In this document: one piece after another, positions 48,300 to 64,000 of the stretch
Position numbering within the stretch: the first letter of the stretch is position 1
Layout: every line of letters starts with the position of its first letter
Assembly (NCBI GenBank): GCA_029948255.1
Contig: JALIZF010001907.1
Location: forward strand, 936,001 to 1,000,000
Length of the DNA: 64,000 nucleotides
Origin: Telmatactis stephensoni
Lineage: Eukaryota; Cnidaria; Anthozoa; Actiniaria; Isophelliidae
Direction: 5' to 3'
Position numbers and translations under genes: made by a program
Notes under the pieces: generated by a model
Told to the model about the DNA's origin: nothing
Databases searched by the model: none
The model's input: only the letters and a program-made list of their open reading frames with translations

Positions 48300-49485
48300 C
48301 AGTGAATGAATGCAGTTTGTCGAGCCGATGATGATTGTTTCATGTGGTCTCTAGGGATCGTATCATACGCCTCCATTTCAGTCTATCCTTTGCATATTAA
48401 TGCCATCTATTCCTGTCTATTTCATTTCATTTCATGTTTCCTTATTTGGCCATGTCCTTGAATCGAATCTGAGTCGAGGCCTTCCTTGGTTTCTCTTCGG
48501 CCCTTCACAGAGCAGTGAGTAGAGTAGTTGCCGAGGGAGACGTTCATAACCAGCATTCTCTCAACGTGTCCCAGCCATCTTAGATTTATCCGTGTGATCG
48601 AGTAGATGGCAGACTGCGGCCCGATCCAGAATTTCTTTGTTTGTTATCCTGTCTTTCTATTATATATTCATAATTTGCCTGAGGTGTCTCTTCATATATA
48701 AGCATGACGTTTCTTGACTTGCACTCTGTAAATGACCTATGTTTCCGTCTGCACCGTATAGTCATGTAGCCAGCAGAACTACTGCTCTGAAAACTTTACA
48801 TTTCGCCTTGATTGTAACATGTCGATTTTTCCACAGTCTATCTTAGAGCTTACCAAAGGCTGCACTGCCTCTTCCCATTCTGAGTACAATTTCCTCATCC
48901 ACCCTCGCATTCTCAGGGTGTACACGTTTTCCATTAGTGGAACCAACCAGCCAGAACGGCCAGTTCTTAAATGGTACATGTCATTTCCTAGCTCTGGCTG
49001 GAATCAGTCCTAAGAAATCAGGCCGTTCTGGCCGGTTGGTTCCACTAAATGGAAAGCACCTTCAGACGCGGTGCTGCCTAGGTATTTGAAGCTCCAGATG
49101 TTGTCTCTTTGAAAGCTACCTCAAGCATGGCTACTAAGAGTAGAAGGAGAATAATGCAAGATAGTCGGAAGATAGTGTAGGCGCCAACATACATCCTTGC
49201 TTCACTCCGTTAGTCACCTCAAAGTCTCTAGTTTGCGTGTTGAACATCGAGACATTAGCCGTCATACCAGTGTGAAATGCCTTGACCAAATCAATAAACG
49301 TCTCAGAGCAGCCATACTTTTTGAGTACCTACCACAGTCCCTGACGGGAGACAGTATCGAATGCTTTGCTGAAGTCGATGAAGACTACGTAGAGTGGCAT
49401 ATTCTGTTCGATACACTTTTCTAGTACTTGACGTAGACAGAAGTCTATTGTGCTCCTTGCGCTTCTGAAGCCTGGGAAAACGTGA
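48300..49485 (-). pseudogene. Decayed non-LTR retrotransposon (reverse transcriptase remnant)
   Basis: Minus-strand translation, switching frames, gives successive RT landmarks of a non-LTR (LINE) ORF: GFRSARSTIDFC, FIDFSKAFDTVSRQ, GVKQGCMLAPTL, FKYLGSTAS, CKVFRAVVLLATRLYGA, ITNKEILDRA, LRWLGHVERM and RLPRQLLYS. The order is correct from 49485 down to about 48460. Stop codons (for example after QGLW) and frameshifts show it is dead. The YxDD active-site block is not recognisable. A MITE interrupts it at 48932-49051. No endonuclease domain was seen upstream, so it is 5'-truncated. Confidence 0.85.
48932..49051. mobile_element. MITE nested in the retrotransposon remnant
   Basis: CCATTAGTGGAACCAACCAG, continuing to CCAGAACGGCC, pairs with GGCCGTTCTGGCCGGTTGGT, continuing to TCCACTAAATGG. 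It is about 120 bp long and inserted between the FKYLG and RIGRGSAAF parts of the RT frame. Confidence 0.8.
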
Positions 49486-49526
49486 ATGAGCAGAAAGGAG
49501 TAGAAGAGAAATCAACGGGATGCAAT

Positions 49527-49609
49527 AAATAAATAAATAAATAAATAAACAAACAAACAAACAAACAAACAAACAAACAAACAAACAAACAAACAAACAA
49601 ACAAACAAA

Positions 49610-49684
<75 letters not shown>

Positions 49685-49742
49685 ATAAATAAATAAATAA
49701 ATAAGCAAACAAACAAACAAATGAATGAATGAATGAATAAAC
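49527..49742 (+). repeat. Compound tetranucleotide microsatellite
   Basis: Blocks of (AAAT), (AAAC), (AAAT), (GATA), (AAAT), (AAAC) and (GAAT) run without interruption for over 200 bp. The open frames through it are low-complexity artefacts. Confidence 0.97.
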
Positions 49743-49744
49743 AA

Positions 49745-51025
49745 ATTTCTTCACACCAGTTCTTGTCAAAACGCGATGCGCGCGATCGATCGAATGTGCA
49801 GTTTGTTTGAAATTCGTCGAGAAGACGTGCACGTCTGCACTAAGCACTGAAACATTCGTCACCGCTCAAGCTTTGGTTATCTGTTGTGTTCCCGCTGCTT
49901 TTACCTCAACGTGCTGTGTTCCAACCGATCCAAAAAACGTCAAATTGGAAGTAATTGATTAAATCATTCGGATTATTTTTCGGCTTCTTATCTTTTATAC
50001 ACTCTACAGCCACTACGTCAGTAGTCAACCACGCACGTTAAGACATGTTTTACTATTAATCTGTTTTTCTTTTTCTTTCGCGTGTTCTTATTTTTGTTGT
50101 TACTGTTGTGGCTGGTTTACAGTGTTTTATGTTGCTTACTTTATGCGCCGCCATTAACACAGTTTTTATCTTCTATATATTCGTGTCACTCTCGTCCTGG
50201 CTGAAAAATGTCTGTACCCAGAAAAAAATGCCTGTACCAGGTTCCCTTATTTTTCTCTCTAGTGGAAAGATAAAAGGAAGTTTCTTTGTCCGCGTTTACA
50301 AGTCTCCATTTTAATACAAGCAGATGAATTTCGTTCTTGTCCCGCATGTATTAGCTTCGGTTCCAGTTATCGTCTCGTTCCGACCTTCGTTTGTGGTCAC
50401 ACCACGAGAAACAAGGGGTTTTCTTCGCTTCTCGTACCTACGGCGCCTGACTCACTAAAGCAAGAAATCAGTGAAAAATGGAACAAAACGAAATGAAAAG
50501 ATAGAAGAAGAAAAGAAAAGAACGGAAAAAGAAAAAACAAAAGTCAGAAAAGGAAAGGTAAAGAAAAAGAAAAGAAATTAAAGAGTACAGTTGTACAACC
50601 AAGGGTTTTAGGGACATGGGAACGGGATCGGAGCAGCAACTTTCAGGAAACATGGGATACGAATAAACTAGAACAAAATGTGATATATTACAATAATTTT
50701 TGGGATTATGGGAACAAAAGGTAAAACATTTCAGGAAAAAAATTTCTTATGGGGAACAAGGGAGAAAATACACAAAGATCGAGGGAAAATGTAAATATTT
50801 TTCCCTTTTCAAAACCTGCGTTCTGTCTATGTGCGGGCTTCCTATGGTACGTCTTCATGGCCGCCAAAAAGTCATCCAGCCACACCATTGGCCAATGATA
50901 AAAACCAGATTTGCATTGAACCGCATTGAAATGGCTTTTTTTGGCGGCAAAGACAAGTTTGTCCTTTCAAAGTTTATACTAAAATTCTTTGTTATAAATG
51001 ATATCTACAAAGTTTGCATAAGCTG
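49745..51025. other. Upstream flank of glycerol kinase
   Basis: No gene recognised. A purine-rich AAAG-type stretch spans about 50480-50580. An ATTGGCCAATGAT palindrome (about 50888-50900), containing inverted CCAAT boxes, lies about 235 bp before the MADSF start codon and may belong to its promoter. Confidence 0.4.
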
Positions 51026-51127
51026 ATGAGATTAATATTTAAACATTTAAGTTATGTAAAACCTGCAAAGTTTGTCTTGCAGCTGCACAGCGGTGTTTTG
51101 CGTTGTGTTGTTCGCTCCTATTCAAAG

Positions 51128-60787
<9,660 letters not shown>

Positions 60788-61276
60788 TGCTTTTGTTCAT
60801 CGGAAATTGTGAATTCTCTGCATTATCAATGCTTTATCACGTCAATAGACTAGTATAGTTGTGGGTTTCTTGTTACAGTGTGGATGTATAGTGTGAAATT
60901 ATAGTTCTTTTTGTACTTCATCACTTTACTTTCAACATATGATCTTACTCTATCTTTATGTCACTTGGCATTTCTACTGTAGGCACCCCCTAAAGGATTT
61001 GTAGTGAATCTTTTCGTTTTTATTTTTAAGGTTAGAAATTTTCATTTTATTTTATTGGGTTTATTGTACTTGTACATTGATTTGTGTTCCTCTTTGTAAA
61101 CTAACATGTATATTATTAACTAATTTATATATTATTAACTATATATTATTAACTAACTAACTAACAATAAACTAATAATAAACTTTATTTATATAGCGGT
61201 TATAACAAGAATTGATCTAAGCGCAACTAACTTGCATATTATTAACTAACTAACTTGTATATTATATATTAATAAT

Positions 61277-61277
61277 A

Positions 61278-61324
<47 letters not shown>
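61277..61324 (+). repeat. (GAT)n microsatellite
   Basis: About 15 uninterrupted GAT trinucleotides, preceded by TAACTAACTAAC-type short repeats. Confidence 0.95.
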
Positions 61325-61626
61325 AACAAGCAAGGATTTTGAGAAGAGTTCTGCAATCATGAACTCATGAAAATGGAGCCCTTTGGACCTTGGTCATTTG
61401 TTATGATCCGCTCGCTCTCTAGGGCAATCATTCAGCATAAAACCAGCTTGTGTAAAGACAAAAGAATAATAATAACAATCTTTAAACAGACAGCCTACAT
61501 CACAATAAGTGCTTTTCAGCAGGGCTCTGTATAAAAGAATTATGTCAACTATAGTAAATTAATAAAAAAGACTAAAACATTTAACTGTATAAAAACTTGC
61601 TGTTTAAAATATAACTATTATATAAT

Positions 61627-61890
61627 AATTGGCATATTACGCGCGCTCTGATTGGTCGAACAACCATGTGTGATTAGAGTACACACACATAGATGGCGTC
61701 ATCGAATCTTACGCGCGCGCTCTGATTGGTTGGAATGTTTCGATAAATATTATATAAAACAGATAGATTCCATTTTTCCGTGCGTCTGTACTCTAATTCG
61801 ATGCACAGATGACGTCAAAATGTGGTGAGAACAAAAAAGTACGCCACGAGACGAAGTCGAGTGGCGTGACTGTTGTTAATGGAATCTATT
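61627..61890. mobile_element. CRE-bearing foldback element, second copy
   Basis: TTGGCATATTACGCGCGCTCTGATTGG, CCGTGCGTCTGTACTCTAAT, GATGACGTCAAAATGTGGTGAGAAC and GTGGCGTGACTGTTGTT match blocks of the element at 39051-39765 in SLC16-C. Confidence 0.8.
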
Positions 61891-62337
61891 TGTTAATTAT
61901 TAACTATATTAACTATTATTAACTAACTTGTATATTATTAAAACAGTTGCAACTAAAAAATACCATGAGCAAATTCTCTATGACAAGTTTTTATGCTTAT
62001 GCAGATGAGAAAATTTGACCAAATTCCATATGTGAAATTATTTATTTATCATATAAAATGTGCTTGTATAGATAGTCAAAATCCATTTGTAATAGAATAT
62101 TTGTTATAGCAAACTTTACTCTTGTGGAAGGGGCCTTTAATCTGCCATGACCTAATCTATAACATTAAAGGCACTGTAATGCTTGCTGCTCCTTATTGAA
62201 AAGGAACTTATGCTGAGTGAAATGTAATGACTTGAAACTCGGTTGAACTGATCCATATGGATCCTATAATCACAAAGCAACATATTTTATTTATATTCAA
62301 AAGAGACAGATCAGAATTATCAAGTCTCTAAATTGTA

Positions 62338-62357
62338 AGTAAATGACGTCATTTACT
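62338..62357. promoter_or_regulatory. 20-bp perfect palindrome containing a CRE
   Basis: AGTAAATGACGTCATTTACT reads identically on both strands and centres on TGACGTCA, the CREB/ATF site. It may simply be the centre of a MITE spanning about 62165-62532. Confidence 0.5.
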
Positions 62358-62744
62358 CAAACCTATTGTTCTCTTGGCTTTTATGTCCAAATTTCTCGGT
62401 GATAATGAGCTTAAAATGCAGAATTTTTGGAAAGTAATTCTTTATATGCATTTATAGTCATCATTGAATTACTTCAACTAGGAGTAAACATTTTCCAATT
62501 TTTGACCGATTTTCATCGTCGTGCCCCTTTAAAATAGTTCGTGATGATAGACTACAATAATTATAGTGGTTTCGAGTGGCTGTGAAAAAGGTAGTGGTTC
62601 ATGCCTTAACTTTGAAATAGTCATACAAAAGCATCTCCATAAACCGTAAACTTCGTCTCCGTAAACTTGATCGCTTACAGCCACTCACATCAACCACTTA
62701 TAGCTACTGTGACATTAAAGTTACATATACAACTGTACCTTATC

Positions 62745-62935
62745 AAGCACTTACTGCCGTTACGTTCGATTATCGTTATCTTACAGACCACTTATGAACC
62801 AGTTACCGACCACTTACTGTATCGCCATTTGTGGTCACTTTAAGTCAATTACTCACCAACCACTTACTAACCACTTACCAACCACGTCTGCTCGCTACTT
62901 GTTGACCACATTAGTACCAACCACTTCAGTGTCTT
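62745..62935 (+). repeat. Degenerate minisatellite related to the 6.9-7.5 kb array
   Basis: Repeats of ACCAACCACTTACT, CAGTTACCGACCACTTACTG and ACCACTTACCAACCACGTC share the ACCACTTACT core with the array in F-box intron 4. Confidence 0.75.
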
Positions 62936-63212
62936 TGGAAGTAATTGCTTATCGTCAAGACCTTTACAACAGTTCCGTTGACAAATCAAAAAATATCGAA
63001 AATAACAACCCAAATGTTGCCAGATTGTATTCCACATTGCCTAATGACAAAATATTTTCAGTCAGTAGAAATTCCACGAGTAAAAACGGTATATAAAACT
63101 GCCACAAGAAACTACGACTCGAAGGTAGAAAAAAAAAAGTTAAGAAAATGGATTTGATTGCATAAATTTAATTAATCCAAAAGAAACAAAGAAGAAGAGA
63201 AATATTGACGAA

Positions 63213-63230
63213 GGGGGGGGGGGGGGGGGG
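63213..63230 (+). repeat. Poly-G run
   Basis: About 18 consecutive G. Similar C/G homopolymers occur near 33327-33344 and 36447-36466. Confidence 0.9.
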
Positions 63231-63598
63231 GAAGAAATGAAAACAAAAATGGTCAGTGTGCAAGGAATCGAACAGTCAAAACACTGGGCGATTCTCCCGA
63301 GACATTCAGAGAAGCCGAGACATCGAATCGATTTACGTCACGGATGAAGATTTCGGCCTCATCCACGCTACCAGGAGATCTTGGTCCAGTGAACTTACGT
63401 ATAGCCTATCCAGGCCAGTGAAGGAGACGTTCTTCCGCCCCTAGACGTGCCACGAGTGGCAATGAATAACGCCTCCACGCATTTAGCCAAAGGACCTTCT
63501 CGATGACGTAGCAGTGAAAATAAGCTACAATCATTGCCAGTATTGTTGGCACGATATTGTCGTGATGCGCGCGAAAAGTAGATGGTGATGAGATTGGC

Positions 63599-63711
63599 TC
63601 CCCCCGTGCCCCCTTTACAATGTTGCTGTGAAAATCCCGACACCTACGACTCGGCAATCAGTTCGAAATACCTTTTATGTAGCAGCAACATTGTACAGGG
63701 GGGAGGGGGGT
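63599..63711. mobile_element. Small foldback near the window end
   Basis: CCCCCCGTGCCCCCTTTACA, continuing to ATGTTGCTG, pairs imperfectly with CAGCAACATTGTACAGGGGG, continuing GAGGGGGG. No coding content. Confidence 0.65.
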
Positions 63712-64000
63712 CCAATGGCACGGTCACAAAGTGTACAATTGTAGAAATATCCGTTGAACGCACATCGTTCCAACTAATTTTGGCAAGGATTGTAGTTTAT
63801 TTGGTGTGGATCAGTTTTTTTCGATAAATGATTTTTAAGACGACGAGCACTTTTCCGTCCAGACTCGGTAAAAATGAGTTTAATAGGTTTAATAGAAAAA
63901 TAGTTTAATAGAAAACCTATTTTTGCGCAATGGTTGATTTAGCTGTCAGATTTTGATTTGCATAAGTTCCTCCTTAATGGCACAACTGATCATCATCATC

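Larger units (their letters stand above)
60788..62740. other. Glycerol kinase 3' flank and repeats
   Basis: Holds a possible extra 3' splice site at 60981-60982 followed by GGC-ACC-CCC-TAA in frame, AATAAA at 61166-61171, a (GAT)n microsatellite at about 61277-61324, a CRE-bearing foldback (61627-61890) and a possible MITE (about 62165-62532, ends TTAAAGGCAC/GTGCCCCTTTAA). No further gene recognised. Confidence 0.5.

Noticed and set aside
49303..49862. Overlapping Leu/Ile/Tyr/Cys-rich minus-strand frames that look like membrane proteins
   Set aside because: They translate the compound tetranucleotide microsatellite at 49527-49742.
63240..63345. GGAATCGAAC..GAGACATTC stretch resembling a tRNA 3' half
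   Set aside because: No matching acceptor stem, D-arm or anticodon arm could be built around it.

Overview
This is eukaryotic nuclear DNA: AT-rich, with intron-containing genes (GT..AG boundaries, all five intron phases checked by hand), AATAAA signals, pentanucleotide and other microsatellites and a very high density of short inverted-repeat (MITE/foldback) elements. The gene content (an intronless Shaker-type K+ channel, a cluster of SLC16 transporters, an F-box/LRR gene and an animal-type glycerol kinase) points to a metazoan. My best guess is a cnidarian, probably an anthozoan such as a stony coral or anemone; this is inference, since no species marker is present.

Layout. 1-4.0 kb: no gene, short tandem duplications and a foldback repeat. 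4.03-11.58 kb (+): an eight-exon F-box/leucine-rich-repeat gene with two minisatellite-filled introns; its reading frame only closes if two single surplus bases are skipped. 11.6-21.9 kb: about 10 kb without a recognisable gene, holding several DNA-transposon derivatives, including a 1.38 kb hAT-like non-autonomous element with an intact 8-bp target duplication. 21.99-26.11 kb (+) and 29.36-35.33 kb (+): two tandem SLC16 (monocarboxylate-transporter family) genes, A and B, each with one +1 frame break at the end of the large central exon. 42.76-36.76 kb (-): a third SLC16 gene, C, convergent with B and with an intact frame. 45.11-46.37 kb (+): a single-exon Shaker-like Kv channel with a shortened S4 and an altered S6 gate motif. 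48.3-49.5 kb (-): a decayed non-LTR retrotransposon. 51.13-60.79 kb (+): an 18-exon glycerol kinase, complete at 524 aa. 60.8-64 kb: microsatellites, foldbacks and a minisatellite.

Functionally, the SLC16 genes and glycerol kinase are membrane-transport and small-metabolite genes, but nothing in the sequence links them into one pathway; the SLC16 trio is best read as a local gene duplication. A and B share three intron positions; B and C each have one extra, different intron. The most interesting material is (i) four surplus-base frame breaks, two of them at the same seven bases, against none in glycerol kinase, Kv or SLC16-C; (ii) the unusual Kv channel; (iii) the nested palindromic transposon families, several with readable target-site duplications and CRE (TGACGTCA) sites. 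I found no CRISPR array, operon, rRNA or convincing tRNA.
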